64,000 nucleotides of DNA, taken from contig JAQFVV010000285.1 of assembly GCA_028023455.1 (NCBI GenBank), positions 678,501 through 742,500 on the forward strand, in the 5' to 3' direction. Position numbers and translations under genes: made by a program. Of the stretch, positions 1-14,020 are shown piece after piece. The DNA is from Epiperipatus broadwayi. Its lineage: Eukaryota > Onychophora > Udeonychophora > Euonychophora > Peripatidae. Numbering within the stretch: the first letter of the stretch is position 1; the number at the start of each line of letters is the position of its first letter. The notes under the pieces are model-generated. The model did not search any database and had not been told where the DNA came from. It saw only the letters and a program-made list of their open reading frames with translations.

Positions 1-970
1 AGCCATGCATTCACAAAAAATTTGATAAATCACACTATTTTTTTTTTGATTAAAATGTATGATATTTTCAGAATCATTCACCACTCTATTAAGATTAGAT
101 CTTGAAAATGTTAAGATTCTTTATGAAAAAAATGTAATAAAATAAAAATAAAAATAGAATGTCTATGATTAATCGACAATTTGCTGATATTAAAATTTGA
201 GAATCATGGGACATGACTTGATAATATCTACTTTTATTATAGTTGAATTGAAATGACAATTTAAGAAAGTTAAGTGATTAACTGAAAGTACTTCTGTGGA
301 TTATAATATTCATTATAATATATTATTACCATTATAGTTATTTATATTATAATACTTATTAAATAATGGACATTTTATTATATATATATTGTAACCTTAT
401 ATTTAGTCCAGAAGCTATTAAATATAATAGATCGTATTTAAACTTGTTTTGCCTCAAATAAATATTATCCTTTAATAAACAAACTTTATTATTTCTAAGC
501 TATGTAAAATTTTAACTATGCACTCTAAAGTATTAATAAATATCTTTGTTAAATATATTTGAATAATAATCACTAAATGAATATCAATTAATTGATTTAG
601 TACTTGTTAAAGTCAGAATTTGATAAGTTAAATTTGGATAAAAGTTAGTTTAAAATAAGCTATGTTTTGAATGAATTGTAGTGGATAAAATTTTTGTTTG
701 GCTATTTGTCAAAATATTATTTATTAATATGTCCTAAAATGCAATTAAAATAATGGTTACTGGTCATCATTTAATTCTTGTAATGTATATTTTAAATTGG
801 AATTTAATATGTTAAGCTTAGGTAAGACTAGTTTGAAATAGGTTTTATCTTAGAATTTCAGCAAGTAATTTTAATGTTGTTGTCTTTTAAAATATTAATT
901 ATTAATCTGCAATAAATTTCCTAGTTTCCTTAATCATATCCAGTATACATGTGTTTATATATATATATAA
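1..970. other. AT-rich DNA without recognisable gene
   Basis: I see only AT-rich sequence with frequent stops in all frames, short TA runs and no domain-like reading frame. No RNA gene or repeat family was recognised. Confidence 0.6.
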
Positions 971-1010
971 TCAATAGATGGCGTTTTACCAAAAACACCA
1001 TCAAATCGTA
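971..1010 (+). repeat. Fragment of palindromic MITE end
   Basis: This 40-bp piece matches the terminal part of the palindromic element at 16026-16272. It shares AATAGATGGC, then a T-rich/ACC stretch, then CAAAAACACCATCAA, with a few substitutions. TA runs lie on both sides. It is a solo end or a deletion remnant; the second arm is absent here. Confidence 0.6.
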
Positions 1011-4000
1011 TATATATATGGGTATATGTGTTAAAAGAGGAAAATTTTAAAAGGATTGTTTAAAAGAGTTAATCATTTTTAAAAATAATATATTTTATAA
1101 ATGATATTTTAATATTAAATAATTTAATGATAATCTCTTGAGAATTCTTAAAATATAAAAAATTAAGTAAAGATATTGTTTTAAATTAAGCAAATAATTT
1201 TTATTTAATAATTAAATAAAATTAATAAAATTAATTACATTTTAATTAACTGTCTAGTCATAATGTTAAATCTATTCTTAGACATCTTAATCAATAAAAG
1301 GTTAAGGTTGAATTTATTTTATGCAACTGTCTTTATAGAAAGTTAAAGATGCACTAACTTCTAAAACTCCACCCCAATATCAATATCTGCTTGATTCACT
1401 AATACAATGTGGTAAACTCTGCAGTGTTTTGTCGATACACACACACATTTAACAAGATAAAAACCTTTAAAAGTAAATTACTTATTATTCATGTTTTTCA
1501 CCTTATTAACTTTTCAACTTATTTGTTCAATTTACTTTTAACTACTTTATTATTTCATTTGTTAAATAATGTTTTGCTAGAAGCTTCTAAAGTCACTTAA
1601 GCAAACCTGTTGGTCTGTACATGCTCACCTGCCCATAAATAATGTCTCATCAGAAAATACAAATAGGTGTGTTGTTATGAAGGATATTCCAGTGTATTAT
1701 AAATATAAAAATTTACTGGAACCCATTAAGCAGGAAAGTTATACATATGCTTACTTTACCATATCTATAGACTTTTAGCTAATTCTGAACTTTTGTCATA
1801 AAACTATTTTATTAACACTTCATTATTTAAAGCTTTAATTAGTTTTCTAAGCTAATTACCAACATAAATGATATTGACTTTTATATTCTACTAAATGTCT
1901 TAATTTAGAATAAAAGTAATTTGTTTGTGGATAAATTAATGACTGAAATACATTTATTATTATTATACCAGAAACTATTTCTGAAAATTATTATATTTTC
2001 AATTAACAAAATAAATGCAATAATGAGTTATTTAAAAATTATCTTGAATTTAAAGAATAAAATAAAATATAGACTTTTTAAATTTCTATATCTAAATACA
2101 ATAAAGGAAGAGGTTGTCTGGTTGATTTTTTTAATATTTTGGAAAAGACATTACATATCTGTATTACCTCCAATACAAATAAGATAACATCTCAGCATTG
2201 TAATAATTCATTTATTTATTTATTGAAAGTATATTTTATTGTTCTGCAAAAAGAAAGAAATAATTTCAATTTGCTTCTTTTCTAAAAATATTGTCAAAAT
2301 ACATAACTTTTATTACTAAATTGTTTATTACCTGTTTATTTGTCATTTCACTGTACCTGCTGCTCTTTTCCATTTAAAAATTACAATTGTGGACAATGTT
2401 TTTCAAGAAACTCCTGCTCTGAAATGTTTGTTCGTTAAAGTTTTTCATCTATATTAATAAAAAGTGTGCTATATTTTACTGAATAAAACAACAGAAGGAT
2501 CCATAAGTTAAAAAGTTTATTTTCATTTTAATTAAATGAAAAAACTGTCAACCCTCAATTTATTTAAACGGGTAAAACAAGTGTAACGTAAATTTATTGG
2601 TTTATAAAATTGATATATGTTTATTGTTATTTTATTATCATAATTATAATATTTATGTATTTTTAATTTTTATTTTATATAGTGGTGTATCATATAAGAC
2701 ATATTTATAATAATATACATGTTACAAAGGGATTTGGTAAGAATAAATTTTCAGGTAAAATTTTTTTCAATTATAAATTATTAAGATTTCTCGGATTAAT
2801 AAAAGTATATTACTGTGCACAGAGAAAAACAGCATTTCTATTTTTGATAGGTGTATGAGTGGACTGTTTTGGAATTTGGTGAGATAGCTTTTAAAATTCT
2901 TAATATTTGATATTTCAATGCCATTATAATGTGTTGGTTTGCATATATTTTAGGTCAAGTATGTGTGTTATTATGCATATGGATGTGTGTGTGTTATCTT
3001 TCTATTTATTATTAAAAATTCATGCCTTGTTGTGGTGACAGGTATTAATTTCGGCATTTAGGTGGATGGTTTCCAGTACTAGTGTAATCGTTAAGCCCCT
3101 TCATAAGAGAGGGAGAGAGAATGTGGTTTTTTTGCTTTGGCACTACCAGGACAAGTAATGGGGTGTTATATATGTATTTATTACCATCTCTTTGTCTTTA
3201 GCTTTTTATTAATTGTGTGTATTTTAGTATGTGAGAACATACATATCTATGCAAGGCACAATTATGCAATTGGTTCACTTAAGCTCTACTACAAGTTATT
3301 TTAGAGATTTAGTTCGTTGTTAATATTGGGCTCTTTTATTATTCCACCCCTTATATGCATTAATACATTTACATCTATATAAATATTTTTATGTTATATC
3401 CAGCTGTCTTTGCTATGTCATTAGAGTTATTCTTCCACATGGATTTTTAAACATTGCTGATATTGTAATTTTAATATCATCTTTAGTGGCCTGTTAAAGA
3501 CATATATATATATCTGATATTTTGTGTAGTAATTTCTAGATAGTCAGTATCTTAAATAAAAGAATGAGAACTTCTTAAATGTAATGTAAATGTCATAATT
3601 ATAATTTTACAGGGATTTACTCAAAAGGGGATATATTTTATTTTAAACTAGACAAATGTTTATTTCAGTAGTAAATTGTAATATTAAATTTACTGCCTCT
3701 TGTACATTTTTTATTGTATTAAAATATTGTTATATTGTAAATAAATATTTTATTATTCCTTAATGTGTTCGTTCCATCATCACATCCATTTACCCAGAAA
3801 ATCTAATTTATTAAAGTCGTATTAAACATTATTTGTACATGAAGTACATTTCAAGTTACATTAAACTTGCTTATTCACTTTTTTATCATTTATTTAACAT
3901 GTGCATTATTTTACATTAAACATTATGTTGATTTATCTTTATTACAAGTGTTCTTAATGATGTAGTGAATAACGTAAAAGTACTCTTTCAACCTGCTGCA

Positions 4001-4363
4001 TGATTTTATTTTTTATTGCTTGGTAAAAGATCATACATGGTGATATTAGAATAAGATGTGTCTATAGGTTTTATAAAGATAAATATTCATATAAGAAGAA
4101 TTTTAAATATTTGAAGAGTATTTTATTGCTAGCCAGATGGCTATCTAAAGTATTCAGATAATTTTACATTTTCATTTTTTCCTTCCTTCTAGAAGATAAG
4201 ATATAAGATTACAGGACTGGAAGAAAAAATTAAATGGTTATCACTTTAATATTGTTCATGTGTTTAGTAAAATAATTATTTCTTGTAACAAGCACTAACA
4301 TAAGCCCAGAGATATAGATACAATAAGATCCTAGTATGTAGATTTAATTTAATAAAAATTTCA
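1011..4363. other. AT-rich DNA, nothing recognised
   Basis: Short reading frames at 1409-1600 and 1921-2187 have compositions dictated by AT bias and no recognisable domain. No repeat family used elsewhere in the window was seen in this stretch. Confidence 0.5.
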
Positions 4364-4459
4364 GATTTCAATAAGAACCTTAGATAAGATTTCAATAAGA
4401 ACCTTAGATAAGATTTTAATAAGAACCTTAGGTAAGATTTTAATAATAACCTGAGATTT
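4364..4459. repeat. Four tandem copies of a 24-bp unit
   Basis: Units start at 4364, 4388, 4412 and 4436. The unit begins GATTT(C/T)AATAAGAACC and ends in TTAGATAA. The first two are identical, the third has a few changes and the fourth is more diverged. This is a small local minisatellite with no coding potential. Confidence 0.9.
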
Positions 4460-5505
4460 TATTATTTGTGTTTATATTATATTATATTTGTCTATAAGAG
4501 GATTCATACTCTGTGGTCTGTAAAAATCCATATTTATTAGGGTATCAGCCAGTGTGATCCCTTTTCATCCTCTGTTTGACAGTTCCAATTGAATTAGTAG
4601 ATTTTGGCAACCCATGTTATGGCTATTATAAGATCACATCACTCATACACAACTACAGACATGACAAGCTAGAGAGAGATAAAACCATCATTTTCTGGTT
4701 GTTGCAAGCAAGTCTATAGACAAATGACTTAATAGTTAAGTTATATTTTGATTATTAATATTACAAGGAGCTATACTTTGCTAAACAATTATTATAATAA
4801 ATTCTAAGATATATGCTAAAACTGACTGTTCTAACCAAATAGTTTATGAAATTCCAAAAGTATTTAATCACCCATATTGCTGTAACAAATAAAAACAAAT
4901 AAATAAACCCAAGATCACTTGATAAATAATGTTTGAATAGATCCAAATATTGTGCATGGTGAGATATTTGCCCGTTTCATTATTTGTATTTGTTTGGTTC
5001 AGGTGGTAACTTCTTAACATAAAATATTACTTAAATATATTTGGAGCTAAGACATCTTTAATGCAGTACTATAATGTACAAAATCTTGCTACAATAATAA
5101 CTACTTATTATGCCAATAAAAGTAAAATCTACTCTTGCCTGCAGACTAAATTAAATGTAGGAAGTTAATCCAGACAATGTCAACTGAAATTCAATTTGTA
5201 GTAGATGTTATCAATGCCTAATATACATTCCCAGGACAAAGCTTTATTAGAAATTGTTAACATATATAAATTGAATATCATTTTCAGAATTGTGATTGTC
5301 TAGATTAGTTTCCTATATAACAACTCAACTGTAGACAAGAGTGAAATCCATTCTTGTTAGCATAAAAAATAGTCATCAGTGTTTTGAGATTGTATTTTAT
5401 TTAGATACAATATATGAAAATATTTTGCTCCGAATAGTTTATATATGTATACAGACACATTATTTTTGATTTATAATTATTTAATTTTAAATCAATGACT
5501 TTTAA
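4460..5505. other. AT-rich DNA, nothing recognised
   Basis: No domain-bearing frame, RNA gene or shared repeat was recognised. The frame on the minus strand at 4761-4946 is hydrophobic and AT-driven, and I do not support it as a gene. Confidence 0.5.
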
Positions 5506-5606
5506 TGTGGTGGTGGTCGAGTAGTCAGCACAACTGTTTTAAAAGCAGTTGTCCCGAGTTTGCAGGTTCGCTTCCCGGCCGATGCTTTGACCCATAAAAA
5601 AAAAAA
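5506..5606 (+). mobile_element. tRNA-derived SINE-like copy (family S1)
   Basis: The sequence has a tRNA-like layout: an A-box-like TGGTCGAGTAGTCAGCA at 5514-5530 and a B-box-like GGTTCGCTTCC at 5565-5575. Between them is an anticodon-arm-like hairpin (AACTG...CAGTT). An A-rich tail ends at about 5606. Related copies lie at 7762-7858 (minus), 35888-35992 (minus) and 39007-39101 (plus). The A-box start resembles class II (Ser/Leu-type) tRNAs. It is not a functional tRNA gene, because there is no matching acceptor stem and it recurs with the same non-tRNA ends (TGATGCTNTGAC). Confidence 0.75.
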
Positions 5607-5639
5607 TCAGGAAATGTTGAATTAATCATTTTCTATATA

Positions 5640-6431
5640 AATATTTGAAACCAGGCACTCTTCACAAACCTGGGAGCTTAATTGTAAGTATAGAGGATTT
5701 GAACTCAGATTTTCAAGCACCCTTCAACTATCCACACTATCTCATACAACTGATACACATGACCACACACATGTAGAAAAGATTAATAATCACCAATATA
5801 CGTATTTCCTGCTAAAACAGCACTCATCAGTTAGTCCAGACTATCATCTCTCACACATATATATAATCAATGCTCAGTTTATATTAAGATAGCAAATCTT
5901 CATACTTTAATGGACAGGCTTCAATCCACTGCAACCTCCAACTTTTCAGCCATCCATATCATTGAAAATCTGATGATGAAAACTCAAATCCCATGCTGAT
6001 GCTAATATTATTGTCATGCCCATGTTGGCCTGAAGTCACTCTGACCCCTCATGTATAGGATAGCATCCATTAAATACATATAAGAGAGTTGGACAGGATA
6101 CAAGCTTAATATGTAAATATTTGAAACCAGGCACTCTTCACAAACCTGGGAGCTTAATTTTAAGTATAGAGGATTTGAACTCAGATTTTCAAGCACTTTT
6201 CAACTATCCACACTATCTCATACAACTGATACCCATGACCACACACATGTAGAAAAGATTAATAATCACCAATATACGTAGAAAAAAAAGATTAATAATC
6301 ACCAATATACGTATATTGGTATATTGGTGTATATTGGTGATTATTAATCTTTTCTACATGTGTGTGGTCATGTGTATCAGTTGTATGAGATAGTGTGGAT
6401 AGTTGAAGGGTGCTTGAAAATCTGAGTTCAT
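5640..6431. mobile_element. FB1 fold-back element: head-to-tail dimer with inverted end
   Basis: A unit beginning at 5638 (TAAATATTTGAAACCAGG) is repeated in the same orientation at 6115, a period of about 477 bp. The second unit breaks off at about 6280, and a 33-bp stretch is repeated to 6313. The last part (about 6329-6429) is the reverse complement of 6177-6280, giving a stem of about 100 bp. The whole is bounded by a 15-bp direct repeat, ATCATTTTCTATATA, at 5625-5639 and 6432-6446, which looks like a TSD. There is no coding capacity. The frame at 6014-6196 on the minus strand is a by-product. Confidence 0.8.
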
Positions 6432-6446
6432 ATCATTTTCTATATA

Positions 6447-7761
6447 TAAAGAAAAGTTTTTTTTTTTTTCATTATTGGTAATAGCTGTGATTATATATTC
6501 ATAATAATAATAATATCAAAAGCAATAAATATAGAACATACAGTTTATTTAGTTATTAAAATAACTTGTCATTTATTATTTTATGACGGCCAGATAATTT
6601 CTAGGCAGAATCACAACGGTTTCTTAACGAAGAACTATATCTTCAGGAAAACCATGATTAGAAACAAATCAAACATATTTAATTCAAATAACAAAAGTGT
6701 TTTAATTTAAAATCAGAGTCGTGAAAGTAAACAGAAAAAAATGCAAAAAAATAAATCATGAAATTAATAAAGTAATCAAATCGTTTTTTGGTAGTCGGCA
6801 GATCATGTAATGTTGATCGCCAGCACTGACAGATCTGAATAATCCACGGATCTTTACATTTCTGATATTTTACTCTAGCACCGAACTAAATCCTAAATCC
6901 GGCGGGGATATAAAATGAATACAAAATTAATTAATACATCCATATGAGTCGAAAGTGACACCAAAAAATAAATATTTATATATAATGAAAGTATTGTAAA
7001 TCTAAATCTATACATTAATGTTAGCATAGTAATTCAAATAAATTTAATTTTTTAAAGCAAACTTTTTTCTTCTTCAATATTTTAGGGAAAATATTTAAAT
7101 TGTTTTTATCACTTTAAAACATCCACTTTCTATTTTAATACAAGAAACGTTAGCATGTCGCAATTTGTCAAATTTTTAATTAAAAAATGATAAATTCGTG
7201 TTTTTAAAAAAAAGAAAATCAAAGGAAGCGTGCATTCTTCCATAGTGTTACTCTTGGAGGGTTATTATTATTATTTTCCCTGTCCGAGCATTTGTTCCCA
7301 TTCTGAAAGAAAACAAAAAATCAAAGGTAAAATATTGAAACAGTAACTTTTAAAACATATAGTTATTTATTTTTTAAAGTAGTTATTTATTTAAAATTTG
7401 GTTCACTCTATTATATGTGTACAACCTTATGTAACTATTGAAATAAGTAAAATACATCTATTATTAGAGCGAATTTGTAACTTATGAATACAAAATGTTT
7501 AGATAAGTTGTCATCTATATTATTTTGCCAAGATAATTCTACATTAAAAAGTAACAAACATTTAATTTATTTTCGTAGTCTGCAATATATATATATAAAG
7601 TAGTAAATACTTATCACTGAAGGTTATTTAATCAAATTATACACTAAATCAAATATATCCTTTACAGATTAGTTATAGGATTAATTATAAAACAATAAAG
7701 CATTAACAGTGATAATAAATATTACTAATAATCTTCACCATACGCTGAAGTACTTTTAATT
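6447..7761. other. AT-rich DNA, nothing recognised
   Basis: No reading frame with a recognisable domain and no repeat shared with the rest of the window was seen. Confidence 0.5.
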
Positions 7762-7858
7762 ATTTTTTTTCCATATGTCAAAGCATCGGTCGGGAAGCGA
7801 ACCCGCGACAACTGTTTGTAAGGCAGCTGTGCTGACCACTCGGCCACCAACGCTTGAC
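7762..7858 (-). mobile_element. tRNA-derived SINE-like copy (family S1)
   Basis: On the minus strand the A-box-like TGGCCGAGTGGTCAGC (7846-7831) is followed by GGTTCGCTTCC (7803-7793), and the 3' side ends in an A run (T run at 7763-7770 on the plus strand). This is the best preserved S1 copy here; both boxes are close to the eukaryotic RNA polymerase III internal promoter consensus. Confidence 0.8.
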
Positions 7859-10800
7859 AACTTTTAATTATTTGCTTAACTATTTTCAACAGAAAACATT
7901 CTAATAATGCATATATATATATATATATAACATTTCGAGATATAAATGTCTAATAAATAGATAGTTAATCTTACTTTTCGAAACAAAATAAATTTGATTT
8001 TACATTTTACTCAGAATTAAAGGATCGATATTTTATTATACTTACATAAAATAGAAAAAGATTAATTTGATTTTTAAAATTTATTTAAATAATAAATAAA
8101 AGGATCATTGCTTGTTTTTAATACTTATTAACTAACAGGATCACTCATATTAGCAAATTAAGAAGTTTATTATAAAATTTAAATTTGTAGATACAAATAT
8201 ATAAAATTGTTTAACAATATAATTCTGTGATCTAATATTTATTTACGTTTATATAATGTGTTTTTAAATTTTGCACAGCTAATTGCAGGAAAGTCGTAAT
8301 ATACGATTATAATAACTACATTATCATTATTCATATAGAATTAAAAATTCATATTTAGTATTTATTATTAAATCCTCGCCATATATATAGGGTCCTTATT
8401 TGATTTCTTTGAAATTAGTTCATTAATCATCTAAATTTTCATTTTATATGTAGATAAATATTGGTTTTAAAAAAAATGTTTGCGTATTTTATACCTATGC
8501 ATGCACATATTACAAATTGGATACAAATAATTACATTGAAATACAAATAAATACAATAAATAGATTAAATCAAAGATGATAATACTGGAAAAAATATTTA
8601 GAAGGGTTTATAGATATAAAACATAAGGGTTATATGTGCATGTATTGTATCTATATTTTAATATATATATTTATTTAATAAAAAAAGATGGATTTCGATC
8701 CTAAATATTGTTTGCCATGATTATTATATTCAAATATAAATATTTTCGCAATTTATTTAATATACCTGCATATTTAATTAAAGAATACTGAAGTTTAGAA
8801 CATTTAGCATATTTATCCAAATTATATACTTAAAAAATATTAACCTATAGCTAATTTACCGGGCATGATTGATATCTATGAAATACAATACATTAATACA
8901 AATTATACTTACAGAAAAGGAAATCTTGGTCTTTTTAAGGTTATGTCATTTATAAAATAATAGCATATACATGATGCTTTTCTAAGTATATATTATAAAG
9001 AAATAAAAATATTGATAGATGCATATATACTTTAAATATATATATATATTGAACCTGGTAAAATTATTTCCCCAATAAAACTATATGTAAATGGAATACT
9101 GCAAATATATACTATATATAGTGTTTGCCTTCAAAAAAGTCCTGTGAGATTATTAAGTATGATAATTAATATTTTTTATTTTAAAACGTTCTTAAAAAGT
9201 TTTGTGATTATTTTTTACACTTTATTATTTGTTTTGTACCCCCCCCTCCCATATAGATGTCTGTAGCAAAATAAGTTTTATATTTAAAGATTAGTAAATA
9301 ATAATTAACAAAAGTTATTAGCTAAAATTGTCACAAAATCTTAGATAATTTTATTTATATTCTCATATTGCAGCATACTCTTTAGTGTACGTGACGTTGA
9401 TGACATAATTTAAAAATTGAAATTCTAAAATAAATTGAGGTAATTAAAAGAATAACAAACAATGGTGGAACCAAGGACAGTTGCCTGAATTATGGCTTGG
9501 ACATAGTTCTCTATTGCTTAATAGAACACATGAATGCATATACTGCTTTAAGAATAGATTTTGTTTTTAACAACAACAAAAACAACTCCTTGACAGAATA
9601 GAAAACATTATTTAAATTAATTTGATATTATAAATGCTTACTCTATTAATTTTGCTAATATCATAATAATAGTTATGTACCGAGATTTAATTAATGTGCC
9701 ACATCTTTATTCCATATTAGTTAGAAGAAGATAATAAGATAACACAAACTGTATAGCAGTTTGTCCACAACCAATATCTCTTAAATCTTCTAAAGGAACC
9801 TTTTAATAACGGCTAATATTGTTTTATTACCGACAATTGCTTTAATTTTCTAAATCTTAGTAGGTGACCCAGAGAAGAATATTAAATTAATATCAATTTC
9901 TTATCTAAAAAAAATATTAGCAATCTCATATTATAATTAAGCGCTAATTGGATAAAGTGCTTCTCTAGGGCAAATTAATTAATATCTTATAGAGTATATA
10001 TTTATAGTTATCAATAGTCTATTGAATAAATAATTGAAAACATCAGTTAAGACTAACGTGTTTATGAATTAATAGTGACTATACATCTATAGAATTTATT
10101 AATTATTCTTAACGTGGAATTATGCAGAAAAAAAAAAAACAATACTATAACAAAGCTGATATTCTAGAATTAGTATATTGGGATTTCTTAAGAATGTATC
10201 CAGACATCTTTTAACATTTAAACTGGCCAAGTAAGTTTCTTAAATATTGTGACAAAATTGCAATTAAAGTTACCATATTATTGTCAAAATTTAATTTTTT
10301 TTATCAACACATCTACATTGCAACAATCCACCAGTCCTAAAAGATCAAATAATTATATATTTCTCTACATACATTTCTGAAAGAGTCTCTACTATCTTGT
10401 TAGGTAATCTAGAGGCATTAAGTACCTGGATTTCCCTTCTTGTATTAACAATTTAATATTTTCCCATTAAATTATTTTCTTCTCATACGAGTTAAGGTAT
10501 TCAACTTGGAAGCTTTATGCCCATGTTGAAAATTTAATATCTCCCCATTCCATTTTTTTTTCTAGGATAATTTCATCTTTTTGAAAATCTTCCAAAAGAA
10601 TGAATAATTTATTGATTGTAGAGATGTTTTGACATTTTTTAACATGTACTTTTATTTATTTAGTATTTGAAACAAATTGCAATAATCCAGAAACTTTGTT
10701 TACTTTACTTTTTATATATATTCATTAGACTTGCTTGTGTCCATTACTTTTCCATAAGAAGAAAAAAACTGAGTAATTTGCCTTATGACTTTTTGTGCTG

Positions 10801-11474
10801 GTGGATGGATGCATTATGGTGAAGGTGAGACAAGGATTTAACTGATAAAACCTCAAAACAAGGATATATATAAACTTTAAATTAAACATAGCTCAATGGA
10901 TGTGTAAATAAAGGGACTAAATCATGCTATGCCCAGGTTATGACTTAAAAGCACTCTAAATGTTGAAGAAATGGGGGTAATGGTTGTTTACCCTTCCACA
11001 AATTGTTAAAAATGAATATAAACAATTCTTTATTTCAAGGGTGGTTTGAAGTCGGATATAGAACTTAAAATGAATGTAGAGATTTGGTTGTTTAATAGCT
11101 TTAGTTCATCCAACACGTTTGATTTCCCATGCTGGTAGTTGTTTGTGATTTGATGGGATTTAAAAGATGCATTCTGCAATGCTGTGATGGTTCACCATTC
11201 AACAAATAATCAAAACTAGATAGAAATAAGCCCTACTTTGCATGAATGTGGTATAATGACAGATATAAAGCTATCAGCTTACACATAGGAGTTCAACTGT
11301 TTGATTCTTCTAGCTCATCCAAAAAAAAAGAGTTTTTTATTTTATAAAATGTAAGTATAATGAGAGAAAATGAACTATTATATGGTTGTAATAGAGTCAA
11401 GCTGTGATGAGAAATGTCCATCAATGAAAAAAGCTGCATTTGCCTAAACATTTGTGATGATGGTATATTATATG
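7859..11474. other. AT-rich DNA, nothing recognised
   Basis: This 3.6-kb stretch is AT-rich with TA runs and a short C/T run near 9240. I found no supportable gene, RNA or repeat family. Two loosely similar phrases, one near 11090-11115 and one near 11295-11320, hint at an old duplication but are too weak to annotate. Confidence 0.45.
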
Positions 11475-11642
11475 TGATAATATGTTGGACTACTTCCATC
11501 ATCTATCATTAAATGTTGAATGTGTAGAAAGTTTGAAATTTAAACTTTTCAAATACAAACAACTTGCTAGTATGTTTAAATAGAGTTTAAATTTTTCTAT
11601 ACATTTAATGATAGATGATGGAAATAGTCCAATGTATTATCA
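11475..11642. mobile_element. FB3 fold-back element, short copy
   Basis: The left arm starts TGATAATATGTTGGACTA (11475) and the right arm ends in its reverse complement near 11642. Shared inner phrases include CATCTATCATTAAATG and TTTCAAATACAAAC. The same arms bound the larger copy at 54421-54985, which additionally has about 380 bp of interior. This is therefore an internally deleted copy of FB3. No TSD could be assigned. Confidence 0.7.
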
Positions 11643-11706
11643 TAAAAAAGCTGCAATGTTAATTTTTACACATCATATATAATTTAGGAAACCATTTAAT
11701 CTCATT

Positions 11707-12009
11707 TTAAACCACTGAACATCACATGATTACCATTTATTATGCTTGTTCATAACTGTTATTAAAACAGGCAAAACTCTCCATACAGAAGTGCCACTCA
11801 GTTCAAGCCAGAGTAATCAATACTAAAACTAGACTGGGGATATTGGATGAGTAGGCACTAGATAGGGATTTTACCCACAATACTTCTGGCATCTATTGAT
11901 TATTCTTGCATGCACTGAGTGGCACTACTATGTGGTGAGTTTTGCCTGTTTTAATAACAGTTATGAGCAAGCATAAGAAATGGTGATCATGTGATGTTTA
12001 GTGGTTTAA
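11707..12009. mobile_element. FB2 fold-back element, full copy
   Basis: Nearly perfect inverted repeats of over 100 bp face each other. The left end reads ACCACTGAACATCACATGAT and the right end is its diverged reverse complement (ATCATGTGATGTTTAGTGGT). TTAA lies at both outer edges (11707-11710, 12006-12009). The arms include ACTCTCCATACAG and CCAGAGTAATCAAT, which define the family at 12267-12408, 26454-26701 and 46181-46340. There is no coding capacity. Confidence 0.8.
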
Positions 12010-12266
12010 CACCAACCCTGCCTAATAGGTTAGTGGTGGCTATGGTTATTAAAGAACCAAAAACACCAAAATGTATGAATACTGACTGAGTTCGGAGCTA
12101 TATGATTATATAAACTAATGAGCTTGGATTGAAAATATTATCATGTTTTCAAATTTAAACTGATAGTTTGTACTTAAGTAGAGATAAAGGTGGCTGCTGG
12201 AGGATTGCATTAGATTCTAAGATGTAGGTGTAGTGCCTCAGATACAAAGCTTTTCTCCTGATAAAA

Positions 12267-12408
12267 GCCACAAGCTAGAAACTAGTCTGGGAAAATTGAA
12301 TGAGTAGGCCCTAGATAGGGATTTTATGCACAAGTGTTCTGGCATTCATTGATTACTCTGGCTTGCACTGAGTGGTACTACTCGATGAAAAGTTTTGTCA
12401 ATCTCAAT
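12267..12408. repeat. FB2 fragment
   Basis: The centre and right arm of the FB2 element are recognisable (AGAAACTAGTCTGGG, then a GATTTTATGCACAAG phrase, then TTGATTACTCTGGCTTGCAC). The outer arms are missing or too diverged. It is about 250 bp from the full FB2 copy. Confidence 0.65.
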
Positions 12409-12411
12409 TTA

Positions 12412-13625
<1,214 letters not shown>

Positions 13626-13677
13626 CATTTATTTAATGCACATTGATTATGTAAGTTTATTGCCTTAGTAAATATTA

Positions 13678-13999
13678 CTTATGTAATCAATGTGCGTTAA
13701 ATAAATTTATAATTACAATTTTAAATTATTGTAATAGATTTCTAACTATAAGATTGTTTTATTGACTCGTTATAAGTCGAAAGATTTCATAAGTACTAAT
13801 GTGTAATAGGAATTGTGGACTTAATCAATGAAGTATTGAATAGCTTCACACTCTCATATCTAACCGCTTCAGCTTCACCTATTTATATAGAAAGTAGTTA
13901 AAGTAAAGAAGGGTTCCCCTCTTTTTTTCCAAAGTGGAAGCTTGTGGTTAAGACCTGTAGAGGTCCCTATCTTTGCATTTTCAAGTGCGCATTCTTGAG
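13678..13999. repeat. 322-bp segment between 23-bp direct repeats
   Basis: An identical 23-bp sequence beginning GTTTATTGCCTTAGTAAATA occurs at 13655-13677 and 14000-14022. The DNA between them is less AT-biased than its surroundings and has no recognisable content. The repeats could be a long TSD around an unrecognised insertion or a product of local duplication. Confidence 0.6.
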
Positions 14000-14020
14000 G
14001 TTTATTGCCTTAGTAAATAT

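Noticed and set aside
4364-4459. Possible CRISPR-like array
   Set aside because: The repeats are directly adjacent with no spacers, and the window is eukaryotic in character.
5506-5593. Functional tRNA gene
   Set aside because: A and B boxes are present, but there is no acceptor stem and the same non-tRNA ends recur in four dispersed copies; a SINE is more likely.
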